From NCBI GenBank assembly GCA_029879555.1, contig JAOUQB010000018.1:1-16647 (forward strand): DNA of 16,647 nt, read 5' to 3'. The translations under genes and the position numbers were made by a program. Below, one piece after another: positions 1 through 6,831 of this stretch. The DNA comes from Nitrospirota bacterium (GTDB lineage: Bacteria > Nitrospirota > Nitrospiria > Nitrospirales > UBA8639). The notes beneath the pieces are model-generated. The model saw only the letters and a program-made list of their open reading frames with translations, made no database searches and was not told where the DNA came from. Numbering within the stretch: the first letter of the stretch is position 1; the number at the start of each line of letters is the position of its first letter.

Positions 1-137
1 AAGGTGGGGAGACGCAAGGGACCATCGTGGCGGTCACCCCGATTTCCGTCGTCGTGGAAACTCGGGAGGGGAGGGTGATTATTCCGGCTTCTCAGTTTTC
101 GGAAGCCACGGCTGTTCTGAAGCATCCCAAAGAATAA
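1..137 (+). CDS. C-terminal end of a probable MscS-type mechanosensitive channel (5' end outside the window)
   Basis: An open frame enters from the left edge and ends with TAA at 135-137, giving about 44 residues. The visible tail contains GTIVAVTPISVVVET followed by GRVIIPASQF. This resembles the beta domain of MscS-family channels, in which a Gly-x-Val strand, a Thr/Ser-rich turn and an Ile-Pro-Asn/Ala-Ser motif follow the pore helix. If so, the full protein is an inner-membrane channel that opens under membrane tension and releases small solutes. The stop lies only 2 bases before the next start codon, so it is probably cotranscribed with the MgtE-type genes downstream. The call rests on one short segment; another small beta-barrel domain with the same pattern is possible. 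Confidence 0.5.
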   Translation, partial: GGETQGTIVAVTPISVVVETREGRVIIPASQFSEATAVLKHPKE

Positions 138-139
138 CG

Positions 140-976
140 ATGGAACTCGAACACCACCTCACACTGGGGTATTTTCAATCCCATCCGGTAGAATCTGCCC
201 GGCATCTGGAGTCGCTGGGGCCGCAGGAGGCCAGTGCACTTTTAGAGTCATTGCCTGGCGATGAGATTGCACAGGTGTTAGAGCATTGTTTGCCGGTGTC
301 CACCGCGAAAATTCTTGAAGAACTTCAGAAAGAATTGAGTGGCAATGTCTTGAGTGCCATGAATGCCACCTCCGCGATTGGTGTACTTCGACAGTTAGAG
401 GAAGCCACGCGTCAGGAAATATTGGAGCGGTTGGATAACTCGATGGGCGCCACGCTTAGGCGGGCATTACGGTATTCGCCCAATACGGCCGGGAGTTTAG
501 CTGATCCCCAGGTGTTTACCCTTCCGCCCGATATATCGGTGGAAGAAGCCATCTCCCGCATCCGCACCTATGGGCAAAAGGCCATGTATTATATCTATGT
601 GATTGATCGAGATGCCAAATTGGAAGGGGTCCTCACGCTCAGGCAATTGCTCGTTGATACGTCGGATCACTTAGTCGGAACGCTAATGGAAACACAAATT
701 ACAACGTTGTCGGCTGAAGCCAATCTTGAAGAGATTATTAAACATCCGGAGTGGAGCCGGTTTCATACCTTACCAGTCGTGGATCGATGGGGAACATTTT
801 TTGGGGCATTACGGTATCGCATGCTGCGACGTATTGAAAAAGATGTTGAAGGGAAAGCCCCGTTGGGTTCGGTGAGTGACTCACTGATGCAATTATGGGA
901 AGCCTACTCTATTACGGGAATTCGTTTAATGACGGATGTAGCGCAGACCGTCACGGAACGGAAGAATGTCTCATGA
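140..976 (+). CDS. Soluble MgtE-like protein: MgtE N domain plus CBS pair, no membrane domain
   Basis: 278 residues with the cytoplasmic architecture of a MgtE magnesium channel but no transmembrane part. Residues 10-115 are short Leu/Glu-rich helices like the MgtE N superhelix. Residues 115-122 (YSPNTAGS, then LADP) match the usual MgtE junction Tyr-x5-Gly-Gly/Ser-x-Met. Residues 123-235 form two CBS motifs (YYIYVIDRDAKLEGVLTLRQL and TLPVVDRWGTFFGALRY). The last 40 residues look like a remnant of the plug helix, then the protein stops where membrane helices would begin. In MgtE the N and CBS domains sense cytoplasmic Mg2+ and close the pore. It is joined by an ATGA overlap to a complete mgtE, so a regulatory partner of that channel is my inference. 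A decayed duplicate is less likely because the frame is intact. The upstream Shine-Dalgarno is weak, suggesting coupling to the previous gene. Confidence 0.8.
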   Translation: MELEHHLTLGYFQSHPVESARHLESLGPQEASALLESLPGDEIAQVLEHCLPVSTAKILEELQKELSGNVLSAMNATSAIGVLRQLEEATRQEILERLDNSMGATLRRALRYSPNTAGSLADPQVFTLPPDISVEEAISRIRTYGQKAMYYIYVIDRDAKLEGVLTLRQLLVDTSDHLVGTLMETQITTLSAEANLEEIIKHPEWSRFHTLPVVDRWGTFFGALRYRMLRRIEKDVEGKAPLGSVSDSLMQLWEAYSITGIRLMTDVAQTVTERKNVS

Positions 977-2307
977 GTGACGATACAGTGACTACCACTG
1001 TGAGGCGACGAGGTGGGACACATGTTCTAAATGAAGCCTTTTTCCTGAAGCATCATCAGGAAGCGGCTCGCATATTGGAATCCTATCCGGCCACCGATAT
1101 TTTGCGGGTCTTGCAAGGGACGACCGCCAAAAATGCAGCCAACCTCCTCTCCAGTATTACGCCACCCGTCGCAGCCGAAGCGCTTGCCCTGATGCCAACC
1201 GATCTCTTGAAACAGGTGATTCCGCATATGTCCCCTTCTCTGGCTGCGGCCTTGTTTCAGCGGTTAGATGAAGATCTGCAACGGGCCATTTTGTTCCGGG
1301 TGCCGGAGCGATACGCCCAAGAAATTCGATCCTATATGACCTATCCGGTCGAATCCGTCGGCAGTATTATGGACCCGAAATTTCTAGTGTTGCAGGAAGA
1401 GCTGACTGTTCGGGATGCCATGTTGCATGTCCGGTCTCGCGCACAAAAAGATGTACATGATGTGTATGTGATCGATCGCAATCAAAAGTTGGCAGGAAAA
1501 TTTTCAGTGAGAGACTTGTTACTCGTTGACCCTGAAGAAAAATTGCAAGCCGTGATGGTTCGTGATTTGCCCATCATTCATCCTCTGGAGTCTCGAGAGG
1601 AAATCGTCGAACTGTTTAAAGAGCGACATTTTTTTACCATCCCTGTCGTCGATTTAGATGATCGCCTGTTAGGCGTGGTTCGGAATGAAGATATTATTAA
1701 AGCCAGTCAGGAAGATGCGACTGCCGATTTGCTCACGATGGTGGGGGCGAATAAGGATGAACGAGCGCTGTCGCCGGTTTGGTTTTCCGTACAAAAGCGG
1801 TTGCCTTGGCTGCAGTTGAATCTTCTGACCGCGTTTTTAGCTGCATTTGTCGTGGGGATGTTTGAAGGAACGATTGCGAAGTTTACAGCCTTGGCCGTCC
1901 TGCTTCCGGTCGTCGCAGGACAATCTGGGAATACGGGCGCCCAATCGTTGGCCGTCGTGATCCGAGGGTTGGCGTTGCGCGATATTCGACCATCACAATG
2001 GTTGCGTGTCAGTGGCAAGGAAGTCTATGTGGCATTTCTCAATGGATTGGCCGTTTCTGCTACCGCTTGTCTGGCGGTTGCCTTGTGGAGTCGGTCTTTA
2101 GGCTTAACCGTCATTATTGGCTTGTCCATGATCATTTCAATGGTGATCGCGGGGTTGTCGGGCGCCATTATTCCCATTGCCTTGAAAGCCATGAAACAGG
2201 ATCCTGCCCAATCGTCTTCTATTGTGTTAACGACCATTACCGATGTCGTGGGATTTTTTAGCTTTCTTGGTTTGGCCACTCTCCTCTCAAGTTTATTGGA
2301 AAACTAG
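973..2307 (+). CDS. mgtE: MgtE magnesium channel/transporter
   Basis: 444 residues, the usual MgtE length. It is an inner-membrane Mg2+ channel gated by cytoplasmic Mg2+. Residues 20-120 are the helical N domain. Residues 121-245 are two CBS motifs (DVYVIDRNQKLAGKFSVRDL; TIPVVDLDDRLLGVVRNEDI). Residues 250-275 are the plug-helix region, and about five membrane helices span 277-440. The signature Pro312-x3-Gly316-x2-Gly319-Asn320-x-Gly322-x-Gln324 is present, as is Asp424 in TITDVVGF, equivalent to the ion-selecting Asp of Thermus MgtE. I chose ATG at 973 because it overlaps the preceding TGA (ATGA) and starts just before recognisable N-domain sequence; the frame is open upstream to 895 but that stretch overlaps the previous gene. 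It is translationally coupled to its soluble paralogue. Nothing essential appears to be missing. Confidence 0.95.
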   Translation: MSDDTVTTTVRRRGGTHVLNEAFFLKHHQEAARILESYPATDILRVLQGTTAKNAANLLSSITPPVAAEALALMPTDLLKQVIPHMSPSLAAALFQRLDEDLQRAILFRVPERYAQEIRSYMTYPVESVGSIMDPKFLVLQEELTVRDAMLHVRSRAQKDVHDVYVIDRNQKLAGKFSVRDLLLVDPEEKLQAVMVRDLPIIHPLESREEIVELFKERHFFTIPVVDLDDRLLGVVRNEDIIKASQEDATADLLTMVGANKDERALSPVWFSVQKRLPWLQLNLLTAFLAAFVVGMFEGTIAKFTALAVLLPVVAGQSGNTGAQSLAVVIRGLALRDIRPSQWLRVSGKEVYVAFLNGLAVSATACLAVALWSRSLGLTVIIGLSMIISMVIAGLSGAIIPIALKAMKQDPAQSSSIVLTTITDVVGFFSFLGLATLLSSLLEN

Positions 2308-2370
2308 CGTTTCGCCTCCCGTCTCACAATTCTTTGGTTCCTTCGCACTTCTACCTTTTCACTCATGAGG

Positions 2371-2399
2371 TTGCCTACCCTTCACCCTTCGGGTAGGAT
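2371..2399 (+). promoter_or_regulatory. Candidate sigma70 promoter with an overlapping inverted repeat
   Basis: TTGCCT (2371-2376) and TAGGAT (2394-2399) are separated by exactly 17 bases and each matches 4 of 6 consensus positions. An inverted repeat CCTACCC (2374-2380) / GGGTAGG (2391-2397) runs from inside the -35 box to inside the -10 box, with a loop made of part of a tandem ACCCTTC repeat. The site lies 37 bases before the CBS-protein gene. It could be a promoter with an operator, or only a weak hairpin after mgtE; no T-run follows directly, which argues against a strong terminator. Confidence 0.4.
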
Positions 2400-2435
2400 C
2401 AAAATCATTTTTATCTCTCTATTAGAGGAGGCTTT

Positions 2436-3203
2436 ATGCAAACTCAACCGTTGACGAAACCAGATCGGGCTCAATCGCTAGACCAAGATATTCGACGCGT
2501 GCGGCAGCAATTGGATGCCTTGAAGAATCATTTAATGAATGAACCGGCGGCAGACGTCCTCAATGAGTTTGATGCGGCGACGGAAGACATGCTTGCAGAT
2601 GTGTTCGGGAGTTCCTCACCCCTGTTGGATACGTATGAATATGCTGAGGTTGGTGAAGCGGCGGGCCTCCTGAACCTCACGGATGAAGCTCCGGAAGGGA
2701 CGGAATCGCAGTCGCAACGAGAAACCATTCGACAGCGACATCGTGTCCTGGAAAGTGCCATTGCAGATTTAGAGTCTCGGCGAGCCGCCTTGGCCAAAGA
2801 AACCAAGAAACGAAAAGCCTCCGGGCCGAGAGTCTCAGATTTTATGGCGAGTAAGGTTCGCTCGATTTCTTTGGATGCCACCCTTCGTGAGGCTGGGCAA
2901 AGCCTGAAGAAGTGGAAGATTGGTTCGTTGTTAGTTCAAAGCGGAGATGAGTATATTGGTTCGATTTCCGAAACCGAGTTGACCAGCGAAGTCGTAGCTT
3001 CCGGAACCGATGCGACGACGACGACCGTGAAAACCTGTATGCGAGAACCCCTGGTGACCATTGAAACCAGCGATCCCATCGTTGAAGCCGTCCGGCTGAT
3101 GAAGGAAAAAGGAACTCGGCATTTAGCGGTGACGGAAAGCGGTCGAATCGTGGGTGTGGTGTCCGTCTCCGATGTCATTCGGTACTATTCCGGAGTCGTG
3201 TAA
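2436..3203 (+). CDS. CBS-pair protein with N-terminal coiled coil
   Basis: 255 residues, predicted cytoplasmic. Residues 10-35 and 92-127 are charged helical stretches typical of coiled coils, separated by an acidic linker (about 40-90). Residues 131-255 form a CBS pair: VSDFMASKVRSISLDATL opens the first motif, and MREPLVTIETSDPIVEAVRLM, GTRHLAV and GRIVGVVSVSDVIRYY form the second. CBS pairs usually bind adenine nucleotides and transmit energy or redox state to a partner; the target cannot be read from the sequence. Translation should be efficient, with GAGGAGG 6 bases before ATG. It stands alone between a promoter-like site and a hairpin, but its neighbours include two CBS-bearing MgtE-type proteins and a stress protease. 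There is no membrane segment and no enzyme domain. Confidence 0.85.
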   Translation: MQTQPLTKPDRAQSLDQDIRRVRQQLDALKNHLMNEPAADVLNEFDAATEDMLADVFGSSSPLLDTYEYAEVGEAAGLLNLTDEAPEGTESQSQRETIRQRHRVLESAIADLESRRAALAKETKKRKASGPRVSDFMASKVRSISLDATLREAGQSLKKWKIGSLLVQSGDEYIGSISETELTSEVVASGTDATTTTVKTCMREPLVTIETSDPIVEAVRLMKEKGTRHLAVTESGRIVGVVSVSDVIRYYSGVV

Positions 3204-3226
3204 CGCGCCACCATCGCAACACACAT

Positions 3227-3275
3227 GCCACCAGAAAATGCTCCGGCTATTCTCTGGTGGCAGCGTCCTGTTTCC
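3227..3275 (+). terminator. Hairpin terminator after the CBS gene
   Basis: A perfect 9-bp stem, GCCACCAGA (3227-3235) with TCTGGTGGC (3253-3261), encloses a 17-base loop and is followed by a pyrimidine-rich stretch with a TTTCCTTTC tail. It begins 23 bases after the stop codon. The tail is not a clean T-run, so termination may be partial. Confidence 0.55.
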
Positions 3276-3470
3276 TTTCATGCCAAAATAATTCCTCCTC
3301 CAAGACGCCCTAACTTCTTGTCCTGGTCAAAGCCGTTCTCCCTTTCGCCCTTTCTGCTTCAGTCTTAAGAAATTTTAATCTGTCTTTAATCTTCCTATTA
3401 GAGTGGGGCAGTATGCTCCTAGTATGAATAGGGTCTAATGGTGGTCTATTTTCATCAAGGAGGAAGAGAT

Positions 3471-4988
3471 ATGGAAAAGAACGGAAAAACAGTCGCCTCG
3501 CAATGGGATGGGAGTCCCGTTTGGCAGAAAAGTCTGGGGTTGGCCGGAATGGGGATCCTGGTTGGTGCTCTATTGTTTGGGTCATGGAATAATCCTGTCA
3601 CGACGTTCGCGCATGAAAAAGATGCTCAGCAGCAATTGAAAACGACGAATCCGCCGAATTTTCACAACGGGGGATTTGCCGACATTGCCAAACAAGTGAC
3701 GCCAGCCGTGGTGAACATTACGGTGAGCAAACAAGCGGCAGTTCCCATGTCTGGATTGCCGTTTGATCCCATGAAAGAGTTCTTCGGGGCCCCTGGCGCT
3801 CCTGGCTTCCCGCCTCGTCATGACCAGGGTCCGATGCCGGATCTCCAGGGTGCGGGTTCTGGGGTGATTGTGTCATCTGATGGCTATGTGTTGACCAACA
3901 ATCATGTGGTGGAGGACGCCAAAGAGATTTCGGTCACGCTTCCCGATAAACGGGAATATTCCGGAACAGTGGTCGGGCTTGATCCCCAAACCGACCTGGC
4001 CGTGATTAAAGTGGAGGCGAAAGATCTTCCCTTTGTGCGATGGGGCGATTCGTCCAGTCTCCAAGTTGGAGAATATGTGTTAGCCGTGGGGAACCCCTTT
4101 GGATTGAATTCCACGGTGACCTTGGGAATAGTCAGTGCTTTGGGCCGCGGTGGAATGGGTATTACTCAATATGAGGACTTCATTCAAACCGATGCCGCGA
4201 TTAACCCAGGCAATTCCGGTGGGGCGTTAGTGAATACCCAAGGTGAGTTGGTTGGGATCAATACGGCCATTTTTTCGCGATCGGGTGGATATCAGGGAGT
4301 CGGGTTTGCTGTGCCGACGAAATTAGCGAAACCCATCTATACCAGTCTGGTGAAATCCGGAACGGTGGTGCGAGGGTTTTTGGGCGTTGGCATTCAAGCG
4401 GTGACCCCTGAATTAGCCAAATCCTTCCAGCTAGACAAAGTGGAGGGTGCCTTAGTGACCAATGTGATGCCAGGGAGTCCTGCAGATCAAGCCGGAATCC
4501 AACGTGGGGATGTCATTGTGGAATATGAAGGACAGGTCGTAGAAGATCCACGCGCGTTGCAAGGTCAAGTTGTCGGAACAGTTGTGGGAAATACCATTTC
4601 CATGGCCGTGATGCGAGATGGGAAAAAAGTCACGCTGCGCCCCATGATTCGTGAACAAAATGAACCCACAAAAGTGGCACAGGCCAACCCGATGAGGCAC
4701 GATGGTCCGTTTGCCGGAGTGGCAGTTCAAGATTTGGATGGTCGCATGGCGCAGCAATTGGGTATAGCCGAAGAGGTGAGCGGTGTCGTCGTGATGGAGG
4801 TGACCCCAGGCAGTTATGCCGAACGAGCGGGATTGGCTCAAGGTGATGTCATTAGCGAGATTAACCGAAAGCCTGTACGCTCAGAGAAAGATTTCGTTCA
4901 AGTGATCTCTCATTTAGAAAAACAACAAGATGCCTTGCTCTTTATCCATCGTGGGAAAGGAGCATTATATTTAACTGTTAAGATTTAA
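3471..4988 (+). CDS. htrA: Do/HtrA-family periplasmic serine protease with two PDZ domains
   Basis: 505 residues. It degrades misfolded envelope proteins and may also act as a chaperone. Residues 20-40 are one hydrophobic segment (uncleaved anchor or signal peptide) with a basic residue before it. The trypsin-like domain spans about 65-295 with the triad His145 (TNNHVVEDA), Asp175 (TDLAVIKV) and Ser249 (PGNSGGALV). PDZ1 is about 300-392 and PDZ2 about 412-505. A Gly/Pro-rich LA-loop-like insert (100-127) precedes the catalytic His. I chose ATG at 3471 because AAGGAGGA sits 6 bases upstream; an in-frame ATG at 3438 lacks such a site. It is monocistronic with its own terminator. I found no clear sigmaE-type promoter in the 267-base gap upstream. 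Members are named DegP, DegQ, MucD or HtrA; the exact type is not decidable here. Confidence 0.95.
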   Translation: MEKNGKTVASQWDGSPVWQKSLGLAGMGILVGALLFGSWNNPVTTFAHEKDAQQQLKTTNPPNFHNGGFADIAKQVTPAVVNITVSKQAAVPMSGLPFDPMKEFFGAPGAPGFPPRHDQGPMPDLQGAGSGVIVSSDGYVLTNNHVVEDAKEISVTLPDKREYSGTVVGLDPQTDLAVIKVEAKDLPFVRWGDSSSLQVGEYVLAVGNPFGLNSTVTLGIVSALGRGGMGITQYEDFIQTDAAINPGNSGGALVNTQGELVGINTAIFSRSGGYQGVGFAVPTKLAKPIYTSLVKSGTVVRGFLGVGIQAVTPELAKSFQLDKVEGALVTNVMPGSPADQAGIQRGDVIVEYEGQVVEDPRALQGQVVGTVVGNTISMAVMRDGKKVTLRPMIREQNEPTKVAQANPMRHDGPFAGVAVQDLDGRMAQQLGIAEEVSGVVVMEVTPGSYAERAGLAQGDVISEINRKPVRSEKDFVQVISHLEKQQDALLFIHRGKGALYLTVKI

Positions 4989-5012
4989 CAATAAATAAGG
5001 TATGCACTGAAG

Positions 5013-5051
5013 CGGGCTATCTTCTTTGATTAGAAGATAGCCCGATTTTTT
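5013..5051 (+). terminator. Strong intrinsic terminator after htrA
   Basis: A perfect 13-bp stem, CGGGCTATCTTCT (5013-5025) with its complement at 5032-5044, has a 6-base loop and is followed by T6 at 5046-5051. There is no T-run on the opposite strand, so it acts on plus-strand transcripts only. Confidence 0.92.
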
Positions 5052-5113
5052 GTGAACTGATGGTGGCTACGAAGTCCATGAGAAAATATAGATTCCTGGG
5101 AACGGGAATATAG

Positions 5114-5136
5114 GGAGCCGTTCAACTAACGGCTCC
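5114..5136 (-). terminator. Hairpin after hsp20 (probable terminator, minus strand)
   Basis: A perfect 9-bp stem GGAGCCGTT (5114-5122) / AACGGCTCC (5128-5136) with a 5-base loop lies 20 bases beyond the hsp20 stop. Read on the minus strand, the following bases are CTATATTCCC, which is only moderately T-rich, so it may be a weak terminator or a protective 3' hairpin. Confidence 0.5.
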
Positions 5137-5155
5137 TGCAGATGTCGCGTAAGAA

Positions 5156-5554
5156 TTAATTTTCAGTGATCTGAACTTTGCGCGGTTTAGCTGGTCCAAT
5201 TTTTGGGAGAGTAACGCGCAAAACACCATGATTCAAATTGGCCTTGATATTAGCCTGATCAATGACTTCAGAAAGGGTGAATTGCCTAAAGTATTTCCCT
5301 GTTTCGAACTCTTGTACCACGATCTCTTCGTTGTCTGGGACCGCTAAGGAAGGAGCCCCCGTTAATGTAAGGATATCTTCTTGAAGGTCGATACTGACAT
5401 TATTAGATGGCACTCCGGGCATGTCCGCGATAATCGTCAACGCCTGATCATCTTCAAAAATATCCACCAGTGGAGAAAACACTCGGCGTGGAGTGGTTTG
5501 TTCTGAGGTAGATTGTAATTCTTGTTTATCTCGGGCTTGAATGTCTTGTGTCAT
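5156..5554 (-). CDS. Small heat-shock protein, Hsp20/alpha-crystallin family
   Basis: 132 residues, short for the family. It is an ATP-independent holdase that binds unfolding proteins in the cytoplasm. A short polar N-terminal arm (1-25) precedes the alpha-crystallin domain (about 26-118): PLVDIFEDDQALTIIADMPGV opens it, and NHGVLRVTLPK is the conserved Ala/Asn-x-x-x-Gly-Val-Leu motif. The C-terminal VQI (127-129) fits the Ile-x-Ile/Val anchor used in oligomer assembly. AAAGGAG lies 7 bases before ATG. It is transcribed towards the htrA terminator and followed by its own hairpin, with nhaR 143 bases upstream on the same strand. It sits beside a Do protease, which fits a protein-quality-control neighbourhood. 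Confidence 0.93.
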   Translation of the reverse strand: MTQDIQARDKQELQSTSEQTTPRRVFSPLVDIFEDDQALTIIADMPGVPSNNVSIDLQEDILTLTGAPSLAVPDNEEIVVQEFETGKYFRQFTLSEVIDQANIKANLNHGVLRVTLPKIGPAKPRKVQITEN

Positions 5555-5697
5555 GGGTTTTCTCCTTTTAGTAGAGGGATTCCCGTCCTATGCGGCAGAA
5601 ACAATGCTGAGTACTTCGGTGCCATTCAGGTGTGTTGGTAGGGAGCGGAACGTCAGGGAACAAGCCAATGCTCCTGATCCGTGTAGGGCCTTCCCTG

Positions 5698-6597
5698 CTA
5701 TCTGAAGATCGTCTCTTTTGCTGATTGTGAAATCGCTAAAACGGCGGGATGTTTGATGCGGCGATCCACTGTAATGCCATAGAAGCTTTCTGTCAGCTCT
5801 GGAATGTGTCCAACGCTTCGTACCTGATACTGGCGAGTGATTTCTTTGGCCACCACGGATGACCCCGGAAACAGCCCATGACCTTCCTGCCCGAATGCTT
5901 TCATGGTTGCCCCATCTTCAAACTCGCCCACAATGGTCGGATGGATATGGTGTTTGCGAAACCAGTCTTCCAACCCACGCCTCAACACTGAGTTATTTGT
6001 TGGCAACAAAAATCGTGCGCCATCAAGTGATTGTGGGAATTTCCTGCGATATTGACGAGCTAAAGGTTCCGTTCCAAATATCGTGACCCCGGTTTCTCCG
6101 AGTAAATGGCTATGGGCTTCAATACTTACGGTTGGAGGTACGGGGGCGTCCGTGAGGACGATATCAAGAGTATGCAGGGCGAGTTCTCCTAGGAGGCGCT
6201 CTAATCGACCTTCCCAGCAGATAATCTTAATGTTCTCGAACTGTTGGAACGCGGCTTTTAACAATTTATAGGCCACCATTTTAGGGACGACTTCGGCGAT
6301 ACCCACAATCAGGCGAACCGGATGATCGGCTTCCCGCCCTTTGAGCGTGTTGGTTAATTCATTGCCGAGTGTGAAAATTTCATCAGCGTAGCGGTACGTG
6401 ATTTTCCCAATCTCAGTCAGTACCAATCCCCGGCCAACTCGTTCGAATAATTTCTCGCCGACGGCGTCTTCGAGCGTCCGAAGTTGAACGCTCAGTGCCG
6501 GTTGTGACAGATTGAGCCGGTCGCAGGCTTGTTTAATCGAGCCTTCTCTGGCGATGACCCAGAAATATAACAAGTGATGGTAATTCAGCCATTCCAT
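5698..6597 (-). CDS. nhaR: LysR-type transcriptional regulator, NhaR-like
   Basis: 299 residues, normal for LysR regulators. Residues 4-63 are the winged helix-turn-helix (YHHLLYFWVIAREGSIKQAC ... LSQPALSVQLRTLE ... GEKLFERVGRGLVLT). About 90-299 is the effector-binding fold. The Asn-Tyr-His-x-Leu-x-Tyr-Phe-Trp opening, GRGL, YRYADEIFTL and GEFEDGATMKAFG closely resemble NhaR, the Na+-responsive activator of the nhaA antiporter in E. coli. No nhaA is in the window, so the target here is unknown. I chose the start at 6597 because the domain begins there and promoter-like boxes lie directly upstream; a longer frame reaching 6681 would run through those boxes. There is no Shine-Dalgarno before the chosen start, which fits a leaderless or nearly leaderless transcript. 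Confidence 0.87.
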   Translation of the reverse strand: MEWLNYHHLLYFWVIAREGSIKQACDRLNLSQPALSVQLRTLEDAVGEKLFERVGRGLVLTEIGKITYRYADEIFTLGNELTNTLKGREADHPVRLIVGIAEVVPKMVAYKLLKAAFQQFENIKIICWEGRLERLLGELALHTLDIVLTDAPVPPTVSIEAHSHLLGETGVTIFGTEPLARQYRRKFPQSLDGARFLLPTNNSVLRRGLEDWFRKHHIHPTIVGEFEDGATMKAFGQEGHGLFPGSSVVAKEITRQYQVRSVGHIPELTESFYGITVDRRIKHPAVLAISQSAKETIFR

Positions 6598-6607
6598 TGA
6601 TCGGCAA

Positions 6608-6636
6608 AGTATACATTTAAAAATGATATGAAACAA
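6608..6636 (-). promoter_or_regulatory. Candidate sigma70 promoter of nhaR
   Basis: On the minus strand TTGTTT (6631-6636) and TATACT (6608-6613) are spaced by exactly 17 bases; the -10 matches TATAAT at 5 of 6 positions. Transcription would start near 6601, only about 3-5 bases before the nhaR ATG, so the mRNA would have almost no leader. The surrounding DNA is AT-rich, which raises the odds of chance matches. Confidence 0.5.
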
Positions 6637-6655
6637 ATTCAAATTATGTATTTGT
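6633..6655. promoter_or_regulatory. T-N11-A dyad, candidate LysR operator
   Basis: ACAAAT (6633-6638) and ATTTGT (6650-6655) form a perfect inverted repeat with an 11-base spacer. This is the T-N11-A architecture bound by LysR-type regulators. The dyad overlaps the candidate -35 box of nhaR, so negative autoregulation is a reasonable inference. It could also serve the divergent receiver-domain gene. Confidence 0.5.
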
Positions 6656-6831
6656 CTTATGTTAGTAGGTGGCGATAGCATACGAGGTTAGATTGGTTAT
6701 AAGAGAAGCTCGGCGGTACGTGTAATGGATCCTTCCTTGTGTCTTGTTCGTCTTGTGGGGGCACAGGGAAAGGAACGCGTCTTGGAAAGAAAAATTTCCC
6801 ATTCTTGCTCAGTCGTGAGTCAGCTTTCTGT

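Noticed and set aside
895..972. Longer N terminus for mgtE starting at 895
   Set aside because: It overlaps the coding sequence of the soluble paralogue by about 80 bases and adds no MgtE-like residues; the ATGA start at 973 is better.
3276..3470. sigmaE-type promoter before htrA
   Set aside because: AACTT and TCAAA occur but only 10 bases apart, too close for the GAACTT-N15/16-TCAAA pattern.
4452..4841. 129-codon antisense frame inside htrA
   Set aside because: It lies opposite a strongly conserved PDZ region, has a composition typical of a shadow frame and no ribosome site.
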